64,000 bases of DNA from the NCBI GenBank assembly GCA_003963365.1, contig RXJG01000004.1:1122554-1186553 (forward strand), read 5' to 3'. The stretch comes from Sphingobacteriales bacterium (GTDB lineage Bacteria > Bacteroidota > Bacteroidia > Chitinophagales > Chitinophagaceae). Each line of letters begins with the position of its first letter. Within the stretch, counting starts at the first letter, position 1. Shown in pieces: positions 35,999 through 45,412 of this stretch. The notes under the pieces were generated by a model. That model searched no databases. It had not been told where the DNA came from and saw only the letters and a program-made list of their open reading frames with translations. Position numbers and translations under genes: made by a program.

Positions 35999-38900
35999 TT
36001 TGTTTTAACCGGTGTTAATCCGGTTGATTGTAATTTTTTATTCAATTCACTGATATGTTTCTCTTTCATATCTTTCCAGTTGTGCTGGAAGTCAGCAAAC
36101 TCTTTCTTCAGTTTGGCTACAGCACTCACCACCTGCGTGGTAGGAGTATTATCATTATCCTGCAAAATGCTGAATACACCAGTAAAATCACCTTCAAATT
36201 TTCCAAAGCTTGGATTCTTACTTCCTCTTGGTGTATTTTCTAATGCGGATAATTCTTCATCGAGTTTATTCAGTAACGGGGTGAAATCTTTACCGGCTAC
36301 CGGGAGCAATGATTTTATCTGTGCTTTAATTCCTGCAATTTCATTTAATACTTTCATACATTCATTACGGCTGTTATAAGCATATAAAGCAAGGTCATGC
36401 TGAACAATTAAATCTTTTGCAGGAGTCTTAACTCTTGGGTCCATTCTTACGTTAAACGACTGTGAATATGTTTTTCCTTTTACAGTAAGTTTAACCGTAT
36501 ACGTTCCCGGCAACACCCATGGTGATGTTGCTTCGGGTTCTGTATTTTTATAAATAGCTGAGATAGGATAAGAAGGTGGAACATTCAATGGTGCATATTT
36601 CATATCCCACAGAAAACGATGATGACCTTTCTCTGCTGATAATAGTTGTTGCGGACGAATCCAGTACAAGGGAATATTTACGTCCGGAATTTTGTACATC
36701 GTGTCATTGCTGGAATATTTTCGGACAATAGTTCCTTTTGCATCAGCGATTTCTAATGTTACTTCACCATTGGCATTATCAGCCAAATAATAATCAATCA
36801 CAGCACCATCCGGCGGGTTTTCACCGGCAGGTTCTTCCTGTGGTAAAGGTGTATCAGGATACATACTCCATCTAACACGGGTAGCTGTTTGTGGTTTATA
36901 AAGAATGGTCGATTGCTTTGCTGTTTCGCTGGTCAGTTGTCTTAACGGAGTAATATCATCCAGTATCCAGAAACCTCTGCCATGTGTACCCAATACCAAA
37001 TCATCATCTTTAATTACGAGATCACGAATTGAAGTAGGAGGCATGGTTAAACGTAAACTCTGCCAGTGTTCCCCATCATCAAACGAAACATAAACAGCTT
37101 TTTCGCTACCGGCAAATAATAAACCTTTTCTCACCGGATCTTCTTTTACTACATTGATGGGATCATCCGGCAATCCGTTTACAATTTCTTTCCATGTCTT
37201 TCCGCCATCAGTTGTTTTGTAAATGTGTGGCTTCATATCATCGCAACGGATACGGTTTACAGCTGCATATACCGTGTTTGCATCGGTGTGACTGGCGTCC
37301 ATCAATGATACTTTACTCCAGCTGGTTACCTGTGGTGGTGTTACATTCTTCCATGTTTTACCACCATCTTTAGTTACATGAATAAAACCATCATCGGTTC
37401 CAACCCAAATCGTATTAATGTCTTTATAGGAAGGAGCAATCGTATAGATCACACCACGTCTTGGCATCTTCTTCAACTCATCGCTTGTGTAAATACCAAC
37501 ACTTGCAGGAATATCCCATGATTCTCTGGTTAAATCAGGACTGATCACCTGCCAGCTGTTACCACGATCTATAGTTTTGAAAAGTACATTACCGGCGAAG
37601 TATAAAGTTTTATTATCAACAGGAGAGAAAATCATAGGGGCTGTTCTTAAAAAACGATAGTTGCCACTTCTTACTGCTTCGGGTAAAATATTTTGCACTT
37701 GCCCTGTTCTTTTATCTGTTTTGGTGATCTTACCACCAAAGATGATGTTAGGGTCATTAGGATCAGCAACGACATATCCATATTCCTCTACACCAACAGG
37801 AGCCCAGTCACGATAAGTGATTTGTCCGTTATTACTTCTTGAAGCAACACTGGCAGAACCACTTTCCTGCTGACCACTAAAAACATTATAAGGAAAAGCA
37901 TTGTCTGTAGACACATGATAGAATTGTGCAGTAGGTTGATTATACCAGCTGGAAAAAGTTTCTCCGCCATTTACGGTAATAATCGCTCCCTGGTCACTGG
38001 CAATTAAAATAATATTGGGATCATTGGGATTGATCCAGATGCGGTGATAATCATCACCACCCGGTGCACCACGAAAAGCATTCCATGTTTTGCCACCATC
38101 CACACTCTTCCAGGTAACTACATTAGCACTGTAAACAACGTCTGCATTTTTAGGATCTACTTTCACCTCAGCAAAATCACTTCCTCTTCCCCAAAAGCGT
38201 CCATCAGGATTTGCTATGTACCAGTTTTCACCTCCATCATCGCTGCGGTAAATACCGCCATACTTACCTGCATCCACGGTGGCGTACAGGCGAAGTGAAT
38301 TAGAGGGAGCAATTGAAAAACCAATTCTTCCCAAACCTTGTTCGGTAGTAGGTAACCCTTTGGTTAGTTTCTTCCAGGTAGCACCACCATCAGATGATTT
38401 GTATAACCCACTTTCTTTCCCATTCCAGGAACCATTTTCCCATGGTCCTTGTCTTCCGGCCCACATATCAGCATAAATTATTTTGGGATTATTTGGATCA
38501 ATGACAACTTGTATGGCTCCCGTGTTATCATCTATATATAAAACTTTATCCCATGTTTTGCCGCCGTCTAATGTTCTGTAAACTCCCCTTTCCTTGTTAG
38601 GTCCGTACGGATGACCCAATACTGCAGCAAATACACGATTAGCATCTGATTCATCTACTGCCAGTCCGCCAATTTGCTGACCATCATGTAAACCTGTGTT
38701 GATCCATGTTTTACCTCCGTCACTTGATTTATACACACCATCACCAACGGACAGGTCTGGCCGTTGTATACCTTCACCGGTGGCAACATAAATAATGTTT
38801 GGATCAGAGGGTGCTACTGCTACATCACCTACAGAGCCGGTGGGCTGATCATCAAAAATGGGTTTCCAGGTACGGCCGTAATCATTGGTTTTCCATACAC

Positions 38901-39090
38901 CACCATTGTTTACTCCGATATAAAATACATTGGGTTGTTTGGCCACTCCCACGGCACCTACGGTTCTTCCTCCACGAAAAGGTCCAATACAACGCCATTT
39001 CATGTTATTGAAGTAAGCAGGATCATAAGTTTGGGAGAAGGAGACAATACAAAAAGATACGAATACCAGAGAACTGATTAATTTTTTCAT
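35995..39090 (-). CDS. Exported VPS10/sortilin-like Asp-box propeller protein
   Basis: The protein is 1031 residues from the ATG at 39090, which opens directly into a signal peptide (MKKLISSLVFVSFCIVSFSQ). An earlier ATG at 39132 adds 14 non-hydrophobic residues. At least ten Asp-box motifs of the S-x-D-G-G-x-T-W type are visible (KSSDGGKTW, RTLDGGKTW, KSSDGGATW, KTTDGGKTW and others), spread over the first ~720 residues as in sortilin/VPS10 and BNR propellers. A C-terminal beta and helical part follows, without a recognisable T9SS tail. Sialidase activity is unlikely, since no catalytic Tyr/Glu motifs are evident. Such proteins may be peptidase-associated or binding proteins. GNAT is coupled downstream. 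Confidence 0.85.
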   Translation of the reverse strand: MKKLISSLVFVSFCIVSFSQTYDPAYFNNMKWRCIGPFRGGRTVGAVGVAKQPNVFYIGVNNGGVWKTNDYGRTWKPIFDDQPTGSVGDVAVAPSDPNIIYVATGEGIQRPDLSVGDGVYKSSDGGKTWINTGLHDGQQIGGLAVDESDANRVFAAVLGHPYGPNKERGVYRTLDGGKTWDKVLYIDDNTGAIQVVIDPNNPKIIYADMWAGRQGPWENGSWNGKESGLYKSSDGGATWKKLTKGLPTTEQGLGRIGFSIAPSNSLRLYATVDAGKYGGIYRSDDGGENWYIANPDGRFWGRGSDFAEVKVDPKNADVVYSANVVTWKSVDGGKTWNAFRGAPGGDDYHRIWINPNDPNIILIASDQGAIITVNGGETFSSWYNQPTAQFYHVSTDNAFPYNVFSGQQESGSASVASRSNNGQITYRDWAPVGVEEYGYVVADPNDPNIIFGGKITKTDKRTGQVQNILPEAVRSGNYRFLRTAPMIFSPVDNKTLYFAGNVLFKTIDRGNSWQVISPDLTRESWDIPASVGIYTSDELKKMPRRGVIYTIAPSYKDINTIWVGTDDGFIHVTKDGGKTWKNVTPPQVTSWSKVSLMDASHTDANTVYAAVNRIRCDDMKPHIYKTTDGGKTWKEIVNGLPDDPINVVKEDPVRKGLLFAGSEKAVYVSFDDGEHWQSLRLTMPPTSIRDLVIKDDDLVLGTHGRGFWILDDITPLRQLTSETAKQSTILYKPQTATRVRWSMYPDTPLPQEEPAGENPPDGAVIDYYLADNANGEVTLEIADAKGTIVRKYSSNDTMYKIPDVNIPLYWIRPQQLLSAEKGHHRFLWDMKYAPLNVPPSYPISAIYKNTEPEATSPWVLPGTYTVKLTVKGKTYSQSFNVRMDPRVKTPAKDLIVQHDLALYAYNSRNECMKVLNEIAGIKAQIKSLLPVAGKDFTPLLNKLDEELSALENTPRGSKNPSFGKFEGDFTGVFSILQDNDNTPTTQVVSAVAKLKKEFADFQHNWKDMKEKHISELNKKLQSTGLTPVKTK

Positions 39091-39142
39091 GCAGCAACTA
39101 TTAAAGCACTGAAGATAGGAAGAAAGCTGCATTCTTAATTCA

Positions 39143-41218
39143 TCATCGTATCAGTACCGTTGTCCCTTTCAATAAAAACTCTTTGCCGGTATCCCTGTTT
39201 TTATATTTAAGGTACCAGGCATAAGTTCCGGTAGGTTGAGGTGTTCCGTTAATGGTGCCATCCCATTTAATTAACCAGTTAGTGGTTTCAAAAACTTTTT
39301 GTCCATAACGGTTAAACACTTTGAATTCTAAATTATCAGCCTTATATGCATTTAGCGGATAGAGATAATCATTTAAGCCATCTCCATTGGGAGTAAAGGC
39401 AGTGGGTACGGCTATGTAACAACTTTTTACTACCGTCATATCATGATAGGCGGTATCAAAACAAATTCCATCATTAACAATTAAACGGATGGTATAATTT
39501 TTTGGTGAATTGGAAGGGGGATAGGGTTGAGGCGGGGCAACTTTTGTATTTGCAGTAGTTCCATTGCCAAAATCCCAATACCATGCTATAATATTTCCGG
39601 TGCTGGTATCTTTAAATATGGCCAGGTCTTCAGGGCATAAAATATCCGGCCCGGTAAAATTAGCAGTAAGCTGGTTATTAGTGGTTATCGTTTGTGAGCT
39701 TGTATCGCTGCATACGCCGTTGCTAACGGTAAGATCAACTTTTTTTGAACCATTGATATTTAAAAAATTAACCTGCGGGTTTTGAATATTACTGGTGCCG
39801 TTACTTTCAAAGTTCCATTGCCAGCTGTTTATCCCATTTCCTCCGGGGTGCGAAAACTGGATTGTATTGTAAACACAACCTAAACTGATGGTATAAGTAA
39901 AATCTGCATTAACGGTATCTTTTGTACTAAAGCTTACACCCGGCCCCGGTGGTGTTACTATACCACATTCATCAATGATGGTATTACCATCTATCCCATT
40001 TTTTACATTAACAATGAAATTGCCTGCGGTGCTGATGGGTTGCGAGAGTGTAATGTCGATAGTACTGGTGGTACCGTTGGCATTGCAATTACCTGCAGCA
40101 CCGGTAATGGTAACAGGAGTGGTGCCGGTAATAAGAAAATCACTCCCGTCAGCTGCAATAGAGCTGCAGCGGATGTTCTTTTTAAATACGAGTGTTAATT
40201 TTCCCGGGGCACAACCTACCGGTACAATACTGTCAACCAGTGTAGGTAACAGTGGATTAACGGTAAAGCCTATTTGCTGGCCTGCAGGAACGGAGTTATC
40301 GCAAAAATCAACTAATGTATTTCCATCACTTCCATTTTTGGCTACCAGGAAGTAATTTCCAGCCGGTATGGTTTTATCTAATGTTACCAGTAATGAGTCG
40401 GTATCAAACCCGGTACTGCATGCTAAGCTGATGGCACCCGTTACATTGGCAATAGCAGGTGATAAACTAAAATCTGATCCGTCAGCGGCAACAGTATTGC
40501 ATCTGATTTTTTTGCCTAACCTCACTACTATTTGTTTACTGTCGCACTGGGGCACGGCAGATTTTAATGATGGAATAAGCGGGTCTGTTATGCTGGCTGT
40601 ACCACCGTTGAATTCAAGGGTATAACCACTTTGATTGGTACTTGTGTAGTGACTTACCATTAATATGTATGTATGACCCATTGTAATTTGAGGTAATTTG
40701 CTAAAAGTTGGCTTATCATAGAATGGTGGGTTACCTCCCAATTCTTGTGGATTTGATGAACAAACAAAAACATCCGTCGCAGAAGCTTTTGTTCCAGTTT
40801 GGCCTGTAAAGCCTCTAGAACTTTCTAAAGAACTGTTACCTGACCAGTTACCGGATATAGCTAATGTATTAACTGTAAAAATATCGTTAGGATTACGTCC
40901 ACTAATGTCAAAAAGCTGCCAATCATAATCATCATTAAGATCATTAGGTGTAATTAAAAACCCCAGTGTACCGGATTGATAACATGTAAACTTATAATAA
41001 TAAGGGTTTAAATCACCATATTGGGCATTATCATTACAACCTGGCACAACTAAATTATTGTTTCTGCAGGGTGGTACTGTAGTTTGATTAAATAGCTTGG
41101 TACCACAAACAGGAAATGCAGTTGAGGGTGTTTGCCCAAGATTAGTACAAGCCGTTTGCGATTTAAGGGAGTTAACCAATAAACTTGCAAGGGTAATCAA
41201 TAATAATTTATAATTCAT
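39143..41218 (-). CDS. T9SS type-B sorted surface protein with PKD domain
   Basis: This 691-residue protein has a signal peptide (1-21). An N-terminal Cys-rich beta domain covers about 22-215. Two tandem ~105-residue modules follow (about 216-325 and 326-435), both with the pattern Cys, K(K/N)IRC, (V/I)AADGSDF, Cys, NG(S/I)DGNT, Cys. Next come PKD-like domains (about 440-600, with ILCPEDLAIFKDTS and WYWDFGNGT) and a gliding-motility-associated C-terminal domain (VPTAFTPNGDGLND, VFNRYGQKVFET, PTGTYAWYLKY). That domain is the type-B T9SS export and anchoring signal. An adhesin-like surface role is inferred. A TAAATTTG box at 41236-41229 (minus strand) is a possible -7 element. Confidence 0.88.
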   Translation of the reverse strand: MNYKLLLITLASLLVNSLKSQTACTNLGQTPSTAFPVCGTKLFNQTTVPPCRNNNLVVPGCNDNAQYGDLNPYYYKFTCYQSGTLGFLITPNDLNDDYDWQLFDISGRNPNDIFTVNTLAISGNWSGNSSLESSRGFTGQTGTKASATDVFVCSSNPQELGGNPPFYDKPTFSKLPQITMGHTYILMVSHYTSTNQSGYTLEFNGGTASITDPLIPSLKSAVPQCDSKQIVVRLGKKIRCNTVAADGSDFSLSPAIANVTGAISLACSTGFDTDSLLVTLDKTIPAGNYFLVAKNGSDGNTLVDFCDNSVPAGQQIGFTVNPLLPTLVDSIVPVGCAPGKLTLVFKKNIRCSSIAADGSDFLITGTTPVTITGAAGNCNANGTTSTIDITLSQPISTAGNFIVNVKNGIDGNTIIDECGIVTPPGPGVSFSTKDTVNADFTYTISLGCVYNTIQFSHPGGNGINSWQWNFESNGTSNIQNPQVNFLNINGSKKVDLTVSNGVCSDTSSQTITTNNQLTANFTGPDILCPEDLAIFKDTSTGNIIAWYWDFGNGTTANTKVAPPQPYPPSNSPKNYTIRLIVNDGICFDTAYHDMTVVKSCYIAVPTAFTPNGDGLNDYLYPLNAYKADNLEFKVFNRYGQKVFETTNWLIKWDGTINGTPQPTGTYAWYLKYKNRDTGKEFLLKGTTVLIR

Positions 41219-41388
41219 AATCAGGGCTCAAATTTACTGGTATACAGGTAAATCACTTTACTTTTCAGTTTTATTTAACTGGTTAACTGTTATTAAGCAG
41301 TTCATCTGCAAGACATCTGCCGGCAGTTTTTCGTTGCCTCCAACCAATCTGATTATTTAGTAATTTCCATGAGTAAAACCCACCTGCT

Positions 41389-42258
41389 ATGAGAAAAGTT
41401 TTTATTTTTTGCGGATTGATTTTACCGCTCTTAATCCATGCTCAGCCCGGTTCTGAAATATACCTGGCCAAATTGATGGTTACTAAAAACCAAATTACTA
41501 TTGCTGCTCCTAAAAATATCAGCAATCATAAAGGTTACGACAGTCAGCCTTTCTTTCATCCATTACAGCCATTGCTCTATTACGCTTCCTTTAATGACAG
41601 TGGCCGCAGCGACATTAAAGCATACAATTATCAAACCAATATCACCAAAAACTTTACCACTACTGCCGAAAGAGAATATTCACCCACCGTAACACCGGAT
41701 GGAAAATTTATTTCCTGCATTATACAGCGGGATAACGGGGCACAGGACCTGGGCAAGTATCCCATCAACGGGGGTGAACCGGAAATACTGATCAACTATA
41801 TGCTGGTGGGATACCACGTATGGATTGATAATAAAAGTTTGTTATTATTTGTGCTGGATGATACAACGCATAACAGCCTGCATTATTTTAATGAGATTAC
41901 AAAAGAAGATGTGGTGATTGCACAAAACCCCGGAAGATCGCTGCATAAAATTCCCGGAGAAAATGCTGTTAGTTTTGTAGAGAAGGTTAATGATGAGGAA
42001 TGGCTGATAAAAAAGTTTGATGTAAAAACAAGAGCCATCAGCTCCATCACTAAAACATTACCAAAAAGGGAAGACCTGTGCTGGTTGAATACCGGAACGA
42101 TACTGATGAGTGATGGAGAAAAATTATTTTCATTTGATCCAAAGAAAGATAAAGAATGGATGCCGGTAAAAGTACAAAGCAGCATGCCGCTGAAAGGAGT
42201 TACACGGATAGCCGTTAATAAAATCAATACGAAAATAGCGTTGGTGATGGCTGAATAA
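41389..42258 (+). CDS. Exported TolB-like beta-propeller protein
   Basis: This 289-residue protein has a signal peptide (1-18, ending LIHAQ). The mature part has several WD40-like (PD40) strands: YDSQPFFHPLQPLLYYASFNDSGRSDIKAY-type and EYSPTVTPDGKFISCIIQRDNG-type blades, as in TolB and the N-terminus of peptidase S9 family proteins. The length allows about five or six blades. The function is unknown; it is probably a periplasmic binding protein. It converges with the SET-domain gene, with stops 2 bp apart. Confidence 0.8.
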   Translation: MRKVFIFCGLILPLLIHAQPGSEIYLAKLMVTKNQITIAAPKNISNHKGYDSQPFFHPLQPLLYYASFNDSGRSDIKAYNYQTNITKNFTTTAEREYSPTVTPDGKFISCIIQRDNGAQDLGKYPINGGEPEILINYMLVGYHVWIDNKSLLLFVLDDTTHNSLHYFNEITKEDVVIAQNPGRSLHKIPGENAVSFVEKVNDEEWLIKKFDVKTRAISSITKTLPKREDLCWLNTGTILMSDGEKLFSFDPKKDKEWMPVKVQSSMPLKGVTRIAVNKINTKIALVMAE

Positions 42259-42260
42259 AT

Positions 42261-42671
42261 TTATTCAGTACTCTCTACTATTTCACCATAATTGATCAGT
42301 AATTCTTCTCCTGCTTTAACAGCACGGGTAGTTTCAAAATCTTCACCGTGATTGATAGAAATAATATTGGAGGGTTCAGCATGATTGAGGTATAATGAAA
42401 GATCCATTAATTTAAAACCGTGATCGGGTACCCAATATTTCTCTTTATCATACAAACAATAAGTGTGGATCAAATATTTACTATGCTCAGGCAGTGCTTC
42501 CACTTCTGCATACGAAAGTTCAATCCAGCCACCTATTCCTTTAGAAAAAATTCCCCGTGTCCCTTTGGGAATATCTCTTACTGCAAATACCCCAATGCCA
42601 TGTATGCCGGAGGGTTGGATCATTACCCACGTTTCGTTATTTAGTTCGTGAAGCAGTTCTTCTTTGGTCAT
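42261..42671 (-). CDS. SET domain-containing protein
   Basis: This 136-residue protein consists of a compact SET domain: GIHGIGVFAVRDIPKGT at the start (SAM-binding G-x-G), KLMDLSLYLNHAEPSNI corresponding to the NHS/C..PN motif, and AGEELLINYG corresponding to the ELxxDY motif with the catalytic Tyr. SET enzymes methylate lysines. Bacterial single-domain versions are known in Bacteroidota and chlamydiae, mostly with unknown targets. It lies 41 bp downstream of the radical SAM gene on the same strand, so the two are probably one operon. Confidence 0.88.
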   Translation of the reverse strand: MTKEELLHELNNETWVMIQPSGIHGIGVFAVRDIPKGTRGIFSKGIGGWIELSYAEVEALPEHSKYLIHTYCLYDKEKYWVPDHGFKLMDLSLYLNHAEPSNIISINHGEDFETTRAVKAGEELLINYGEIVESTE

Positions 42672-42712
42672 GTAATTAAATTGAGCGGCGGCAAGATAAA
42701 TGAATAATGTGA

Positions 42713-44929
42713 TTAAAGTGCAAGCAAACCTACTTTGTATAATTGATTCACCGGTTTATTATCCCAGAACAATTCAAAATCTTCTGATACATTGGCCTCA
42801 TAGGATTGCTGTAGTTGAAAACGGGTAGTACCCGGTTTGAAAGCCCCCGTCTGACCGGGTACTAAAGTAAACAATGGAAGTATTTGCAATAACCAATCGG
42901 CCTGTGCTTTGGGTAATTGTATTTTTAAATTATTGAAGGAAGAAATAAAATCAATAGCCGCCATCTCCCTGCTGTTGCCTTTTTTGCTTTGTGTGAAGAA
43001 TTCAACATTCGCTACTTTTCCCAGCCATACATATTTCGTTTCGGGTTTATTGTTTACAATTTGTTCTTCATCCAATGCCTGCTGAATAAAATTGGGATCA
43101 ACACCTGTTTTAGGAACTTTAAACTCAAACCATTTATGCAGCGGCTCCTCTAACCCGATCCCATGCATGTAGTTGAACAACGATTTTTTTAATCCATCAC
43201 TAAAGCGTTCATGATCGCCAACAGGATCAATATGTTCAATATCATTATTGGCAAAACTGCCAACAGCTTCCGATACCTTTTGCACTTTGTATTTAGCCGG
43301 CTCTAATCCAACCGGGCTATGAGCCGTCATAGTAAACAAATGCCAGAAAGCTGATTGCAGCACACCTGTTTTAAATAATTGCCGCACCATTTCGAGTGAA
43401 TCAATGGTTTCCTGTGCTGTTTGTGTAGGAAAACCATACATCAGATAAGCATGCACCATTATTCCAGCTTCAGTGAAATAACGGGTTACCACTGCCACCT
43501 GTTCTACGGTAATTCCTTTGTTGATTAACTGCAATAAACGATTAGAGGCAACTTCCAATCCACCGGATACTGCAATGCAACCAGATGCCTTTAATAACAA
43601 ACAAAGGTCACGGGTAAAACTTTTTTCAAAGCGGATATTCGTCCACCAGCTAACCACCAGTTTTCGTTTAATGATCTCTATTGCCAATGCTCTCATCAAA
43701 GCCGGCGGTGCTGCTTCGTCTACAAAATGAAAACCATTATTACCTGTTTGTCTGATCAATGTTTCCATTCTGTCCACCAGCACAGATGCGGCAATCGGTT
43801 CATAATTTTTAATATAGTCGAGAGAGATATCGCAAAAAGTACATTTGCCCCAATAACAGCCGTGAGCCATCGTTAATTTATTCCATCTGCCATCACTCCA
43901 CAGGCGATGCATGGGATTTACTACTTCAATCGCATCAATATATTCATTCATTCTAAGATCGCTGTAATCAGGAGTGGCTAAATCACCCTGCTTATAATCC
44001 CTGCAGGAAGCGTTATTTATATAAACTACCTTTCCATCCTGCAATACAAATGTTCTTTTTAATGAATCAATGGATTGCTTGCCATCTAAATGATTGATCA
44101 ATTGTTCCAACGGTGCTTCACCATCATCTAATGTAATAAAATCAACAAACTTAAAAACTCTTATATCACTTAATGAACGCAGTTCTGTATTGGGGAAACC
44201 GCCACCCATTATTACTTTGATGTGCGGATACTGTTGTTTAATAAATTGCCCGCAACGAAAACCAGTATATAAATTTCCCGGGAAGGGAACAGACATGGCC
44301 ACTATCGCTGGTTGAATAGCATCAATTTGTTTTTTCAGCATTGCTAATAAAATTTCATCCACGTAAGTAGGTGATGATTGCAGGTAGTCATACAATTCAT
44401 CAAAGCTGTTGGCACTGCGACCCAAGCGTTCAGCATAACGGCTAAACCCAAAATGTTCATCCACCAACTCTTTAATAAGATCAGCTATATCTTCCAAATA
44501 TAAAGTAGCAATATGTTTGGCCTGGTCCTGTACACCCATGGTTCCAAATGCCCAGCTGAGATCATTCACCTGTGCAAAGCGGGAAGCTTCGGGTAAAAAT
44601 TTACGGGAAGCAATACGGTGAGCTAATGTTGGATTATGACCCTGCAAAAATTTTATTACCGCATCAATGGTGCTGGTATATTCTTCCTGCATTAATAAAA
44701 TTCGTTTGGCATTCGCCGATGTTTCGGCTGTTTGATTGATGGCCGCCTGTTTGAATAATTGCTGTAACCCTTTTTGATTAAATATTTCCAATGTTACGTC
44801 AATACCAAGATCAGCCTGTATGGTATTAACTCCTTTGGATATCAAAAAGCCTTTCAGGTAAGCCGTAGCAGGGTAGGGCGTATTCAGTTGTGTAAATGGC
44901 GGTGTTATTAAATAAACGGTAGATGACAA
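42713..44929 (-). CDS. B12-binding-type radical SAM protein with CX4CX2C cluster motif
   Basis: This 738-residue cytosolic protein has an N-terminal cobalamin-binding-like Rossmann region (VYLITPPFTQLNTPYPATAYLKGFL, later VAMSVPFPGNLYTGFRCGQFIKQ, VIMGGGFPNTE), although no DxHxxG motif is visible. The radical SAM barrel follows with HGCYWGKCTFCD, where the cluster cysteines are Cys358, Cys363 and Cys366 (CX4CX2C rather than CX3CX2C). GGLEVASNRLLQLINKG and YLMYGFPTQTAQETIDSL are typical downstream motifs. A C-terminal domain of about 200 residues is unassigned. Substrates could be methylation or RiPP-like targets; nothing adjacent resembles a precursor peptide. Confidence 0.85.
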   Translation of the reverse strand: MSSTVYLITPPFTQLNTPYPATAYLKGFLISKGVNTIQADLGIDVTLEIFNQKGLQQLFKQAAINQTAETSANAKRILLMQEEYTSTIDAVIKFLQGHNPTLAHRIASRKFLPEASRFAQVNDLSWAFGTMGVQDQAKHIATLYLEDIADLIKELVDEHFGFSRYAERLGRSANSFDELYDYLQSSPTYVDEILLAMLKKQIDAIQPAIVAMSVPFPGNLYTGFRCGQFIKQQYPHIKVIMGGGFPNTELRSLSDIRVFKFVDFITLDDGEAPLEQLINHLDGKQSIDSLKRTFVLQDGKVVYINNASCRDYKQGDLATPDYSDLRMNEYIDAIEVVNPMHRLWSDGRWNKLTMAHGCYWGKCTFCDISLDYIKNYEPIAASVLVDRMETLIRQTGNNGFHFVDEAAPPALMRALAIEIIKRKLVVSWWTNIRFEKSFTRDLCLLLKASGCIAVSGGLEVASNRLLQLINKGITVEQVAVVTRYFTEAGIMVHAYLMYGFPTQTAQETIDSLEMVRQLFKTGVLQSAFWHLFTMTAHSPVGLEPAKYKVQKVSEAVGSFANNDIEHIDPVGDHERFSDGLKKSLFNYMHGIGLEEPLHKWFEFKVPKTGVDPNFIQQALDEEQIVNNKPETKYVWLGKVANVEFFTQSKKGNSREMAAIDFISSFNNLKIQLPKAQADWLLQILPLFTLVPGQTGAFKPGTTRFQLQQSYEANVSEDFELFWDNKPVNQLYKVGLLAL

Positions 44930-45412
44930 TGCCGGAACTTTGCGGCTAAATTAAATTATTTTAAATGATCAATGCATATGGTATGCACTGACCAGGCGGC
45001 ACTATAAATTACCCGGGTATACGGGAGATAAGAGCTGAATGCAGACTGATTTTCATAAATGCAGTAACGCCTGATATTATACCCGTTAAACTTACGGCTG
45101 AAGCATAATAAAGCAACCCTGGAGTTAAGTCTACTTTTGCCGGCATCTTCCGGTGGTTGTTTAAAGGCCCCGGTTATCTCACTCAAATAGTAGTGGCTGA
45201 ACCATAAAATTATTACGCTGATATTCTTATGATGTTATTGAATCGTTGTTCATGTTTGTAAATAATCTGCTGGCAAATGCCTCAACGGTAAGAATGTCAT
45301 TACTTACAAGCGTTTGCCCTTTTCTTTATAAAATCTTTATGCTTTAATATTTATATTTTATGCTTTGCTAGTATTTTGCCCTATACTTTTGCAGTGTAAT
45401 CTCCTGACCCCG
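44930..45412. other. Long intergenic region upstream of the kinase gene
   Basis: This stretch separates divergent genes. Open frames here (for example 44956-45186, minus) lack protein-like composition. The right end holds the kinase promoter candidate. I see no hairpin or repeat array of note. Confidence 0.5.
45365..45391 (+). promoter_or_regulatory. Putative promoter of the kdpD-like operon
   Basis: TTG (45365-45367), 16 nt, TACTTTTG (45384-45391) is one base shorter than the usual spacing. The predicted start near 45397 lies downstream of a TTG at 45365 and so favours the GTG start at 45413. Confidence 0.5.

Noticed and set aside
42713..44929. RiPP maturase with nearby precursor peptide
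   Set aside because: I looked on both sides for a short Cys/Ser/Thr-rich peptide gene and found none.
44956..45186. 76-codon minus-strand open frame upstream of the kinase gene
   Set aside because: Composition is not protein-like, no homologous motif is seen, and it lies in an otherwise silent gap; probably chance.
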